From a virus: DNA of 32,116 nt. Every line of letters starts with the position of its first letter. The stretch's first letter is position 1. Positions 23,087 to 30,723 of this stretch are shown in pieces. A program made the translations under genes and the position numbers. Location of the stretch: positions 1 to 32,116 of the IMG/VR virus record IMGVR_UViG_3300046477_000733; one strand, written 5' to 3'. The notes beneath the pieces were generated by a model. That model was given only the letters and a program-made list of their open reading frames with translations. It ran no database searches and was not told the origin of the DNA.

Positions 23087-23112
23087 ATCGCGCCCGCGCA
23101 TGCGCCTAGACT
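23083..23112 (+). promoter_or_regulatory. Candidate integrase promoter overlapping operator 2
   Basis: TTGCAT (23083-23088), overlapping the palindrome, and TAGACT (23107-23112) are 18 bp apart. Transcription would start near 23119, about 48 bases before the integrase start. Binding of a repressor to the palindrome would cover the -35 box. Spacing to the operator matches the unit at 22727-22756. Confidence 0.5.
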
Positions 23113-23166
23113 GCACCGGCCGCCAGCGTGACGGTGGCATGAAAGCAGCAAGGGATTGCGTTCACC

Positions 23167-24000
23167 TTGCTCATACCTACCGGAAATCAGGCGACAGTGG
23201 CGCAGGCCGCGACGAGATGGGTTCTGGTGTACGTCGCGACGGCGAGGAGCCAGCGAAACGTGACGATCGCAGCTCGGCGAGTGGAAGCCTACCTGGTGCC
23301 GCAGCTGGGGAGTCTCCCGCTGCGGGACCTGGGCGGTGACCACGTCCGCGAGTACCGGCTCTGGCTCCAGTCCAAGGGGCTGGCGGTCCGTACCGTCCGC
23401 CACGTGCTGGCCGACCTGCGCTGCATGCTCAACTGGGCGGTCGAGGCCGAGCTGATCCCGCGCTCCCCATTCCCGCGCCGTGTCATGCCCCGCATCCAGG
23501 AGACGCCGCCCGACCGCCTGGAGGACGCCGAAGTCGCCCGATTGCTGGCGATTCGCGAGCCGCAATCATTCGTGGTCCGGCTCGGGCTCGCCACCGGGAT
23601 GCGCTGGAGCGAGATGTGCAGGGCTACGCCCGGGGACCTCGCCGGCCGATACCTGGTGGTGTCCCAGACCAAGTCGGGGAGGCTCCGCCGGGTCCCGGTC
23701 CCGCTCTTGCTCGCCGACGAAATCCGAAATCGCTCTGGACGGCTCTGTCCCTACGGCGTAGGTTCCGCCGGGTCGTTCGGCGAACTCGCAGGACGCTTGA
23801 GCGGCGTCGAACGGTTTCACGTCCACCAGCTGCGACACACATTCGCATGCCGATGGATTGAGCGAGGCGGCAGTCTCGCTTCGCTGCAGCAGATTCTCGG
23901 TCACGCGTCCGTGGTCACGACGCAGATCTACGCAAGGCTGAGCGACGAACACGTCTTTCGCGAAGCCGAGCGGATTGCCGGGAACGCGGCCGTCGACTGA
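23167..24000 (+). CDS. int: Tyrosine recombinase integrase
   Basis: 277 residues from TTG 23167; GTG 23197 is a possible alternative and no start has a strong Shine-Dalgarno. Residues 8-100 are the SAM-like core-binding domain (VAQAATRWVLVYV, then VRTVRHVLADLRCMLNWAVE). The catalytic domain carries the full set: Arg146 in TGMRWSEM, Lys169 in TKSGRLRRV, His220 and Arg223 in HQLRHTF, His246 in LGHASVVTT, and the nucleophile Tyr255. The N-terminal arm-binding domain seen in lambda integrase is missing, which makes the protein short. It should join attP to attB in the initiator tRNA gene; the tRNA-like att sequence is 110 bp downstream. Expression is probably controlled by the operator at 23071. 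Confidence 0.93.
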   Translation: MLIPTGNQATVAQAATRWVLVYVATARSQRNVTIAARRVEAYLVPQLGSLPLRDLGGDHVREYRLWLQSKGLAVRTVRHVLADLRCMLNWAVEAELIPRSPFPRRVMPRIQETPPDRLEDAEVARLLAIREPQSFVVRLGLATGMRWSEMCRATPGDLAGRYLVVSQTKSGRLRRVPVPLLLADEIRNRSGRLCPYGVGSAGSFGELAGRLSGVERFHVHQLRHTFACRWIERGGSLASLQQILGHASVVTTQIYARLSDEHVFREAERIAGNAAVD

Positions 24001-24061
24001 CGGTCGCCGCACCGGTAGCTCAGGAAGGTTCCACACTCGGTCGTCTGGAAGCGCCCGATCC

Positions 24062-24102
24062 AAAAAGATCGGGCCCCCGAAGTTCAGCACCTCGAGGGCC
24101 CG
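24062..24102 (-). terminator. Rho-independent terminator downstream of tRNA remnant
   Basis: On the minus strand CGGGCCC (24102-24096) pairs with GGGCCCG (24076-24070), followed two bases later by TTTTT (24066-24062). It starts 8 bases after the tRNA CCA end. It is likely the host tRNA terminator carried along in the phage att sequence, so integration would restore both tRNA end and terminator. Confidence 0.55.
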
Positions 24103-24109
24103 TGAAGAT

Positions 24110-24162
24110 TGGTAGCGGGGGCTGGATTTGAACCAGCGACCTTCGGGTTATGAGCCCGACGA
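24110..24162 (-). other. attP core: 3' part of initiator tRNA-Met (CAU)
   Basis: Read on the minus strand, this 53-bp stretch is the anticodon arm, variable loop, T arm, acceptor 3' strand and CCA of a tRNA-Met. The anticodon CAT is at 24152-24150 in a loop closed by GGG/CCC pairs, the mark of bacterial initiator tRNA. The T arm is GCTGG-TTCAAAT-CCAGC and the end is CCCCGCTACCA. Match to tRNA stops at the D-arm side (beyond 24162), so the 5' half is absent. A 3' tRNA copy next to an integrase is the usual form of attP for tyrosine recombinases using tRNA genes. With phage-like genes on both sides it is more likely attP than a host junction. Confidence 0.8.
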
Positions 24163-24241
24163 TCACGAGTGCATGGGACCTTCCGACATGGAGGTCTTGT
24201 GTCGGTTGTCTCCCCAGTGCAGCGCGCGAACGGATCGCGCG

Positions 24242-24261
24242 AGCGTCACAATCATGACGCT
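24242..24261. repeat. Inverted repeat upstream of the right operon
   Basis: AGCGTCA (24242-24248) and TGACGCT (24255-24261) form a perfect 7-bp inverted repeat with a 6-bp spacer. It is 43 bp before ATG 24304 and could be an operator for the rightward operon. No good -35/-10 pair was found around it. Confidence 0.35.
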
Positions 24262-24303
24262 GTTGCACCGAATCGCGACGTAGAACTCCCCGCCCCCTCG
24301 ACG

Positions 24304-24666
24304 ATGCGCCGCGCGGAATCATCCGCGCCGCTCGAGTCCGATCCGCGCACCTACCGGCTCTTCGCGCGCTGGGAAGGTCAGCGGCGCCCGCGCTGCTACG
24401 GCTCCGTGCGGCACCCGTGGGATCCCACCAGCGTCAGTGCTCGCCAGAAGAAAATTCGCGCCTACGCGCGGAACTGGTGGGTCGTGCGCTGCGCATCGGC
24501 CGACGAGGGCCGCGCGCTGATCGAGGAGTCGATCAAGACCCTCGGCGTCTTCGCTCGCACGGGCTCCTTCAAGACCTACATCGAGGCCGCGATCGAATCG
24601 CCGGCGCTGCGGCGGATCGTCAACTGTGGCAAGAACGCCCGCATGGGTCGCGGGGTGCGCCCGTGA
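24304..24666 (+). CDS. Hypothetical protein, first gene of right operon
   Basis: 120 residues from ATG 24304; GTG 24199 (with GGAGG 4 bases upstream) would give 155 residues with a poorly conserved-looking leader. The protein is basic and rich in Arg and Trp, with TYRLFARWEGQRRPRCYG, then KKIRAYARNWWVVRCASADE and a helix GRALIEESIKTLGVFARTG. The short RWEG...YGSV pattern looks like a small alpha/beta nucleic-acid-associated domain, but I recognise no family. It lies just right of attP and starts the series of early or maintenance genes. Its stop overlaps a GTG (24663) in frame with the next gene. Confidence 0.5.
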   Translation: MRRAESSAPLESDPRTYRLFARWEGQRRPRCYGSVRHPWDPTSVSARQKKIRAYARNWWVVRCASADEGRALIEESIKTLGVFARTGSFKTYIEAAIESPALRRIVNCGKNARMGRGVRP

Positions 24667-24734
24667 TCACGAACGTCCAAGTCAATTGGGGCGCTCCCGC
24701 GCCCGTCTCCCCGAACCACGCCATGGAGGGAAGC

Positions 24735-25856
24735 ATGCACGCCCGCACGCCCCACGCCTCACAGGGACTTCGCTCGCGCGCCGCATCGCGGGCCCTGGTT
24801 CTTCGCAGCCGGCTCAACATCATGACCGCGATCACCGCGATCACCTCCCACGAGGTCGCGAACCTTCGCTACACCGCGGCGCTGGCCGAGCGCCGCGGCC
24901 GCGACATCGCGACGCGCGAGGCGCAGGAATCTGCGACGCGCAGTCTCCAGGCCGCGCAGGCGGCACACCGGCTGGCATGCGCCGCGTCGCCGGCCTATGT
25001 CCTCACGGAGCGCGCCGAGATCGCCAAGTCCGACCTCGCGCGCTTCGAGCTCCAAGTCGACGAAGCCATCAGCAATCGGATCAGCGAGCTCGAGGCCATC
25101 AACGACCGGATCGCGGATCTCGCCCGGGACCGGATCGTCTCCGCGACCGGGGTCGCCGACGCCGTTCGGGCGATCGGTCTCTACTCCGCCGATCTCGGCG
25201 ACCTGGTCTCGCGCGCCGGGGTCCCTGGCGCGCTCGAGATCCTCGCCTGCCCGAGCGTCGTCACTCGCCATGCCCGGGCGATCGCCCTGCTCGAGGCGAT
25301 GACCGCCGAATCCCGCCGCGCCGACGAAGAACTCGGCCGGGTCGCGAGCAGCGAGTCCTACGACCGCGCCCTGATGGAAGTGATCGACGCCGAGCATGCG
25401 CACGAGCTCGCCCGCGTCGACGTCGCCCATGCCTCGCGTCGCAACGATGACGCGCTGGCCTCGCTGATGGCGGCGAATCGTCGCCTCGAGGAGGCCGCGC
25501 GCGCACTGCCGCCGCCGGCCGAGGATCTTTCACAAACGCCGGGTCCGAGCCGCATGGGTAACGGATCCCCGGCGGCCGCGAGCGCGAAAGGCAGCGTGCC
25601 CGCGGACTCCGACTCCGGAGTTCCCGAAGCGATCGCCAGGGTGGGAGAAAGCGATTTGCGGAGGGGCTCCGGTTCGGAGGCTGCATCCGGTTCGAGTTCC
25701 GGGTTGGAGGCCCTGCAGGCGGAGACGGTTTTTGGGGAGGCCGATTCGCCCAGTGGGTCTGGGAGGCACCCCGCAGGCCTCCGCCTGGAACTCGCGCCGA
25801 ATGAAGCTGCTCGACTCGATTACGACGAAGCCGCCCGCCGCGCGGAGTGTGCGTGA
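24735..25856 (+). CDS. Coiled-coil hypothetical protein
   Basis: 373 residues from ATG 24735, which has GGAGGG 4 bases upstream; GTG 24663 overlapping the previous stop, and ATG 24723, are in frame alternatives. Residues 25-250 are nearly all helix, rich in Ala, Arg and Glu, with heptad-like spacing (AEIAKSDLARFELQVDEAIS, then RISELEAINDRIADLARD). Residues 255-345 are low-complexity Ser/Gly/Ala/Pro. Such a protein might act as a structural or scaffold element. No enzyme motif, signal peptide or membrane segment is seen. Its stop overlaps the ParB-like start (TGATG), suggesting a functional link. Confidence 0.5.
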   Translation: MHARTPHASQGLRSRAASRALVLRSRLNIMTAITAITSHEVANLRYTAALAERRGRDIATREAQESATRSLQAAQAAHRLACAASPAYVLTERAEIAKSDLARFELQVDEAISNRISELEAINDRIADLARDRIVSATGVADAVRAIGLYSADLGDLVSRAGVPGALEILACPSVVTRHARAIALLEAMTAESRRADEELGRVASSESYDRALMEVIDAEHAHELARVDVAHASRRNDDALASLMAANRRLEEAARALPPPAEDLSQTPGPSRMGNGSPAAASAKGSVPADSDSGVPEAIARVGESDLRRGSGSEAASGSSSGLEALQAETVFGEADSPSGSGRHPAGLRLELAPNEAARLDYDEAARRAECA

Positions 25857-27454
25857 TGGCCGCGGCCCGCAAGAAGTCCGGCAGCGCGCCGAATCGCGAT
25901 ACCGCCATGCAGCCCCTCGGCAAGAAGCCCTTCGACATGCTCGGTGAGGGGCCCGAGACGGTTCCGGGCGCCTACGCGGAGCCCGCGGCCGCCCAGCGGG
26001 CGGAGACGCGCACTTCGCCGGCGAGGGCGATCGAGAGATACGAAGTCACGCAGATCGAGATCGATCGCATTCGGCCCTCCAAGACGAACCCCCGGCGCAG
26101 CCGCGATGAGAAGAAGCTCACCGAGCTCGCCCTCTCGATGGGCCGGGTCGGCGTTCTCCAGCCCATCGTGGTCCGTCGGATCGATGATCTCTACGAGATC
26201 GTCTGCGGCCACTGTCGCTGCGAGGCCGCAAAGCTCGCCGATCTGGTGAGCATCCCGGCGATCGTCCGCGATCTGAATGAGCTCGAAGCCCTCGAGGTCC
26301 AGCTGGTGGAGAACATCCAGCGCTCGGACCTGCACCCGATGGAGGAGGCCGAGGGCTACCACGCCCTGATGAAGCACGGCTACGACGCCGCGCGCATCGC
26401 CGAGCGGATCGGGCGCTCGGTCGCCTACGTCTACGACCGCATCAAGCTGCTCGAGCTCGGCAAGCGCGGCCGCGAACTTTTCCTCGAAGGAGTCCTGACC
26501 GCCGGCCACGCCATCCTGCTCGCGCGACTCACGGAGAAGGACCAGGGGCGCGCGCTCCAGTTCCATGAATGCCTCGAGGAGGAGAGCACGCTCTGGGATC
26601 CGCTCGCGAGCGAGAAGGAAGCCAAGACTTCGCCCGAGCACGTCAAGGCGATCAGCGTCCGCGAGCTGCAGGCATGGATCGACAAGAACGTCCGGTTCAC
26701 GACCGAGCCGGACCCCATGCTATTCCCCGAGACTGCGCTCGATCTCACGGCCGCTCGCGAGGAGAAGCGCATGGTCGTCGCGATCACGTTCGAGAACTTC
26801 ATCCCGGACCATGCGCGCGATGGGAAGACCTTCTTCCCGAAGAGTTGGAAGCGGGCCGACGGCGAGCATCACTCGAGGACCTGCGATCGCGCCGTGCTCG
26901 GCTTCGTGGCGGTTGGCCCGCGCCGCGGAGAGTCGTTCAACGTCTGCGTCGACAAGGACCGCTGCACCGTGCACTGGGGCACCGAGATCAAGCAGCGTCA
27001 GAAGCGCGCGGCCGAGCGCGAGAAGCAGGGCAAGGGCTCCAAGGCGAAAACCTCGACGCCGGCAGCGGCCGCAATCCCCGCATGGAAGAAGGACGAGGAG
27101 CGGCGGCGCGAGCGCGATGCTGCATACGCCAAGCTCCGCCCGATGCTGACAGTGGAAGTCCTCGAGAAGGTGAAGCAGGCCTCGGTGGGCGGGAACGGCC
27201 AGCTCGCTCGCATCCTGCTCGGCAAGCTTCGGTACTTCGGCATGAAGGTCGACAATCGCATCCCACCCGGCGCATCGGCCGAGGGTCTTCTCCGCCATGC
27301 GGCCTGGCAGATCATCGCCAAGGACCTCGAGCGGAACGATCGGGGCCGCGCGATCGCCAAGCAGCTCGGCATCGACATCAAGAAGATCGAAAAGGAGCTG
27401 AAGCCCGCCGCGAAGAAGGCCCCCGCGAAGTCGAAGAAGGGCGCGAAGCGATGA
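25856..27454 (+). CDS. ParB/RepB-like partition or DNA-binding protein
   Basis: 532 residues from ATG 25856, overlapping the previous stop. Residues 62-140 are the ParB N-terminal domain: IEIDRIRPSKTNPRR, then LALSMGRVGVLQPIVVRR and the box GHCRCEAAKL (118-127), followed by ENIQRSDLHPMEEAEGY (152-168). A HTH follows at about 177-201 (DAARIAERIGRSVAYVYDR). In ParB the box is GERR; here the first Arg of that box is Cys, so CTP binding may be altered. A second region at about residues 345-370 has a CVDKDRC pair that may bind metal. ParB-type proteins load on centromere sites and partition low-copy replicons; phage versions may also regulate transcription. No ParA is visible in the window. Confidence 0.8.
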   Translation: MAAARKKSGSAPNRDTAMQPLGKKPFDMLGEGPETVPGAYAEPAAAQRAETRTSPARAIERYEVTQIEIDRIRPSKTNPRRSRDEKKLTELALSMGRVGVLQPIVVRRIDDLYEIVCGHCRCEAAKLADLVSIPAIVRDLNELEALEVQLVENIQRSDLHPMEEAEGYHALMKHGYDAARIAERIGRSVAYVYDRIKLLELGKRGRELFLEGVLTAGHAILLARLTEKDQGRALQFHECLEEESTLWDPLASEKEAKTSPEHVKAISVRELQAWIDKNVRFTTEPDPMLFPETALDLTAAREEKRMVVAITFENFIPDHARDGKTFFPKSWKRADGEHHSRTCDRAVLGFVAVGPRRGESFNVCVDKDRCTVHWGTEIKQRQKRAAEREKQGKGSKAKTSTPAAAAIPAWKKDEERRRERDAAYAKLRPMLTVEVLEKVKQASVGGNGQLARILLGKLRYFGMKVDNRIPPGASAEGLLRHAAWQIIAKDLERNDRGRAIAKQLGIDIKKIEKELKPAAKKAPAKSKKGAKR

Positions 27455-27822
27455 GTCGGCGGATTCTGATCTTCACTCTCGTCGAGGCGGTTCTCGCCGC
27501 CGCGCTGCTCTGGCTCCTCTCTGGCAAGCTCGGGCTCCCGCTCGGAGCGGGCATCACGCTCGGGATCGTCGGAGCGGGGACCATCGCCGGTGCGGCCGCG
27601 GCCTTGCTCTGCATGCGGATCCGCGGGGAAGTGGACCCCGGGCGGGACCTGACGTCGGACGAGGGAATCGCTCCACGAACGCGGGAAGGCGCGGGGCCCC
27701 TCGAGCTGTCGGGTCCTGCGCCAGATCCGCCGTCGATTCGCATCACCTTCGCCGACGAAATGACGCCGGCAATCGAGAGCGCGATCGCCGGGCTCGAGCG
27801 CGAGGAGCCGCCAGCGGCATGA
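27451..27822 (+). CDS. Two-TM membrane protein between ParB-like and HerA genes
   Basis: 123 residues from ATG 27451, which overlaps the previous stop (ATGA). Residues 5-24 (ILIFTLVEAVLAAALLWLLS) and 32-56 (GAGITLGIVGAGTIAGAAAA) are two membrane helices; the rest is cytoplasmic, acidic and Pro-rich, ending in a helix with MTPAIESAIAGLEREE. Its stop overlaps the HerA-like start. The gene order suggests it could anchor the ATPase or ParB-like protein to the membrane, which would resemble a split FtsK-type arrangement. That is inference from context; no family is recognised. Confidence 0.55.
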   Translation: MSRRILIFTLVEAVLAAALLWLLSGKLGLPLGAGITLGIVGAGTIAGAAAALLCMRIRGEVDPGRDLTSDEGIAPRTREGAGPLELSGPAPDPPSIRITFADEMTPAIESAIAGLEREEPPAA

Positions 27823-29588
27823 CCTCGCGCGCGAACACGGACGTCCGGCGAAAGATCCAGCTCTCGGAGAGCCACGCGATCGACCTCGACCTGCTGGTCG
27901 ACACGCGGCTGCTCATCCAGGCCAACAGCGGCGGCGGGAAGTCGTATCTCATTCGCCGGCTTCTCGAGCAGAGCCATGGACGGATCCAGCACCTCGTGAT
28001 CGACCCCGAAGGCGAATTCGCCACCCTGCGCGAGCGCTTCGACTACGTCCTCGCCGCGCGCCGCGGCGGCGACACCGCGGCCGATCCGCGCATGGCGAAG
28101 CTGCTGGCCGAGCGCCTGCTCGAGCTCGGGGCCTCCGCCATCCTCGACATCTATGAGCTCGCCCGCCACGAGCGCATCCGGTTCGTGCGCGGATTCCTCG
28201 AAGCACTGGTCGACGCGCCCAAGAAGCTCTGGCATCCGGTGCTGATAGTCGTCGACGAGGCGCACGTCTTCTGTCCGCAGCACGACGAGGCCGAGAGCGC
28301 GACTGCGGTGATCGACCTTGCGACTCGCGGCCGCAAGCGCGGGTTCTGCGCGGTGCTGGCGACCCAGCGCATCGCCAAGCTCCACAAGGATGCGGCTGCC
28401 GAGTGCAACAACAAGCTGATCGGGCGCACCGGCCTCGACGTCGACGTGAAGCGCGCCGGCGACGAGCTCGGCTTCACGAAGGAGCGCTGGCGCGAGCTGC
28501 GAGAGCTCGAGCCCGGGCGGTTCTTTGGCTTCGGCCCTGCGATCTCCCGCCAGGTGGTGGCCCTCGGGATCGGACCTGTCCAGACGACGCACCCCGAGGC
28601 CGGATCCCGCATCGCCGCCGCGCCGCCGCCGCCGGCGCGCGAGAAAATCCGCGCGCTCCTTCCGCGCCTCGCCGACCTGCCCGCCGAAGCCGAGCAGCGC
28701 CAGAAGACGGCCGACGATCTCCGCCGCGAGGTGACGCAGCTCCGCAAGGATCTCGCGGCCGCGAAGAAGGCCGCGCCGGCCGTCCCGCCGGCTCCGGCGC
28801 CCTCCCCCGGGCCTTCGGCCGCCCAGGTGAGGTCGCTCCGCACGACGCAGCGGCGCCTCGAGGAGCTCCATGGCAGGCTGGAGAAACTCAACGAGCAGGT
28901 CCTCGAATGCGCCGCAGCCGTCGATCTGCTCGCGGATCCGCCGCGCCCCCCGATCCCGCCCGCGCACGCCGGGGGCAAGCCAGCGCCGGCGCCCGCGATG
29001 CGGCCGACGGCAGGCAGGGACGACCTCTTAAAGCGCTACCTGCAGATCGAGAACGCCGGCTCTCGTGTCGAGGCAACCTTCACCGCCTCATCGGGAGTGA
29101 CGGTTCCGCAGCAGCGCATCCTCGACGCGCTCGCCTGGCTGGAGTCGGTGGGCCTCGCCCCGGCAGAGCGCTCGCAGATCGCACTGCTGGCCGATCAGTC
29201 GCCGACCTCAAGCGGGTACGCAAACAATCTCGGGAGCCTGCGCACTGCCGGCATGATCGAGTACCCCGCCGGCGGCCGCGTCGGACTCACGGCCGAGGGC
29301 CGCGCGATCGCGCGCGCCGGCGAGGTTCCGGCGACCGACGAGGAGCTGCAACGCCAGGTGCTGGGCAAGCTCCCGCGCCCGCAGGCCCGGATCCTCACCG
29401 CACTGATCGAATCGTTCCCGAACGAGCTGCAGCGGGAAGCCCTCGCCGAAGCTGCCGATCAATCTCCGAGCTCGAGCGGCTACGCCAACAACCTCGGCCG
29501 GCTGCGGGCTCTCGGTCTGATCGACTACCCGGCCCGCGGGGCCGCGCGCGCCGCCGGCGTCCTGTTCCCGAACGGGGCGGCATCATGA
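27819..29588 (+). CDS. HerA/DUF87-type ATPase with C-terminal winged-helix repeats
   Basis: 589 residues from ATG 27819, overlapping the previous stop. Residues 15-260 form the ATPase: Walker A ANSGGGKS (35-42), Walker B VLIVVDEAH (141-149) with the catalytic Glu147, and a later Gln-containing VLATQRIAKLHKDAAAECNN segment typical of HerA. Residues 275-390 are coiled coil and Pro/Ala linker. The C-terminus carries two copies of a winged-helix unit marked by ADQSPTSSGYANNLG and ADQSPSSSGYANNLG, with a following G-[LM]-I-[DE]-YP turn. HerA-type enzymes pump or remodel DNA as hexamers; many phages carry such genes. No terminase is visible in the window, but this protein lacks a terminase nuclease domain and is unlikely to replace it. 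Confidence 0.85.
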   Translation: MTSRANTDVRRKIQLSESHAIDLDLLVDTRLLIQANSGGGKSYLIRRLLEQSHGRIQHLVIDPEGEFATLRERFDYVLAARRGGDTAADPRMAKLLAERLLELGASAILDIYELARHERIRFVRGFLEALVDAPKKLWHPVLIVVDEAHVFCPQHDEAESATAVIDLATRGRKRGFCAVLATQRIAKLHKDAAAECNNKLIGRTGLDVDVKRAGDELGFTKERWRELRELEPGRFFGFGPAISRQVVALGIGPVQTTHPEAGSRIAAAPPPPAREKIRALLPRLADLPAEAEQRQKTADDLRREVTQLRKDLAAAKKAAPAVPPAPAPSPGPSAAQVRSLRTTQRRLEELHGRLEKLNEQVLECAAAVDLLADPPRPPIPPAHAGGKPAPAPAMRPTAGRDDLLKRYLQIENAGSRVEATFTASSGVTVPQQRILDALAWLESVGLAPAERSQIALLADQSPTSSGYANNLGSLRTAGMIEYPAGGRVGLTAEGRAIARAGEVPATDEELQRQVLGKLPRPQARILTALIESFPNELQREALAEAADQSPSSSGYANNLGRLRALGLIDYPARGAARAAGVLFPNGAAS

Positions 29589-30145
29589 GCCTCCGCGCGC
29601 AGTGGCCTTCGATCCTCGCCGGCGCGATCGCCGCGGGGCTCTTCGTCGGCTGCTGCCAGCTGCTCGCACTTCACGTCGAGGCGGTCCTGGCGACGCGCGC
29701 GGATGCGGACTTCATACGGCTGTCCTTCACCACGCCGGTGCGCAACGCGGGCTTCGACGGATGTTCCCCCGGGCTCACGCCGCTCGAGGATCTCGACCAG
29801 GCAATCCTGATGGGCGTCTGGCAGACCGGCGACACGATCCTGATCCAGTCGCACTCCGCGCTCGCGCCCGGCGCCCGGGACCAGTTCCGGATCCCGCGGA
29901 TCTCCCAGCTGCGCAAGGTCTGGGTCGAGACCATCGACTTCACCGGCAACGGGAGCTGTCGCTCGAACGTACTGGAGTTCGGCCCCACGAGCAGCGTCCC
30001 CTTCGATCCCGGCGCCGCCGGCGAGCTCGGCCGCCGCGAGCTCTTCGACATCGCCGGCCGCAAGGTCTCGCTTCCTGCGCCGGCGGGGATCTACTTCGAG
30101 AACATCCCCAACTCGCGGATCCGCCGGATCGTGGTGATTCGATGA
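29585..30145 (+). CDS. Envelope protein with T9SS-like C-terminal motif
   Basis: 186 residues from ATG 29585 (ATGA overlap with HerA). Residues 10-30 are a hydrophobic signal or anchor (ILAGAIAAGLFVGCCQLLAL). The FVGC there is a near-lipobox, with Phe at -3 instead of the usual Leu. The central part looks like an Ig-like or fibronectin-type strand region with Cys residues that could pair. The end, ELFDIAGRKVSLPAPAGIYF followed by RRIVVIR, resembles the C-terminal sorting or FlgD-like domain of type IX secreted proteins (GR-x-V...GIYF...RRIV). This is a pattern match only. Its place inside the ParB-HerA operon is unexpected. It could mark a cell-surface product of the phage in an FCB-type host. 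Confidence 0.55.
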   Translation: MSLRAQWPSILAGAIAAGLFVGCCQLLALHVEAVLATRADADFIRLSFTTPVRNAGFDGCSPGLTPLEDLDQAILMGVWQTGDTILIQSHSALAPGARDQFRIPRISQLRKVWVETIDFTGNGSCRSNVLEFGPTSSVPFDPGAAGELGRRELFDIAGRKVSLPAPAGIYFENIPNSRIRRIVVIR

Positions 30146-30723
30146 GCGCCAGGGGATCGATCAGGGTTGCGGTGCAGGTCAAGCGGCGTCAGGGACCGCC
30201 GCCATCGGCAGCCGTCAGCCTGATGGACGAAATCGTCGAGGCCGTCCGCGCACGAATCGCCCAACTGCTGCCCGAGATCACCCAGGAGGTCCTCCGCGAA
30301 ATCCTGGAAGTCGGGGTCTCGCTTTCGGAGCCCGTCGACCCCGCGATCGGGGCGCCGCCAGCCGCCGGGATCGATAGCCCCGCCACCGAGAAGACGCTCG
30401 AGGCGCTGAAGCAGATCGCCCCCGAGCATTTCGACAGTCCAGACAATGAAGCGACCGAGGTTCCCTTCGAGACTCCGCCAGCGAATGGTGCATACCAGGG
30501 CCCCGCCCCGATTCGCACGATCGCCCCCGGAGTCCACGGCGACGAAGTCGACACGCTGAACGTCCGCCATCTGGTCCGCGGGGCGATCTGGCAGTGCGGG
30601 AAGCATCGGGTGCGCATCGGCACCGTCGACCATCGGAACGTCGGCTTCCTCCAGCTGGGCGGACTCCGCGCCCGCGGCCTCATGCCCCGGGCGCTCTTCC
30701 TTCGCCAGTACCGGCCTGAATGA
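30142..30723 (+). CDS. Hypothetical protein
   Basis: 193 residues from ATG 30142 (ATGA overlap). The N-terminal 55 residues contain a helix (SLMDEIVEAVRARIAQLLPE) that may oligomerise. The middle is acidic and Pro-rich, probably flexible. The C-terminal part (TLNVRHLVRGAIWQCGKHRV, then IGTVDHRNVGFLQLGGLRAR) is basic and beta-like. No family is recognised. It lies between the envelope protein and a VRR-NUC nuclease and shares overlapping start and stop codons with both, so it is part of the same transcript and probably the same process. Confidence 0.5.
   Translation: MSARGSIRVAVQVKRRQGPPPSAAVSLMDEIVEAVRARIAQLLPEITQEVLREILEVGVSLSEPVDPAIGAPPAAGIDSPATEKTLEALKQIAPEHFDSPDNEATEVPFETPPANGAYQGPAPIRTIAPGVHGDEVDTLNVRHLVRGAIWQCGKHRVRIGTVDHRNVGFLQLGGLRARGLMPRALFLRQYRPE

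Larger units (their letters stand above)
24001..24303. other. Intergenic attachment region (303 bp, no gene assigned)
   Basis: This gap holds a perfect stem GCCCGATC/GATCGGGC (24053-24074, loop CAAAAA), a minus-strand terminator, the tRNA-derived att sequence and an inverted repeat (24242-24261). No protein is assigned; an alternative longer start for the next gene (GTG 24199, with GGAGG 4 bases before it) would place part of it here. Confidence 0.6.

Noticed and set aside
23100-23339. A 79-residue plus-strand ORF before and over the integrase start
   Set aside because: It mostly overlaps the integrase in another frame and has no Shine-Dalgarno; the integrase frame shows the real domain.
24110-24162. 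A complete functional tRNA gene
   Set aside because: Only the 3' part (anticodon arm to CCA) matches; the D arm and 5' acceptor strand are absent on the right side.
27378-28967. A 529-residue minus-strand frame opposite the HerA gene
   Set aside because: Opposite strand of a clear ATPase with Walker motifs; no recognisable features.
27819-29588. HerA-like ATPase as the phage packaging motor replacing terminase
   Set aside because: No nuclease domain, and HK97-fold tailed phages normally use terminases; the terminase is more likely outside the window.
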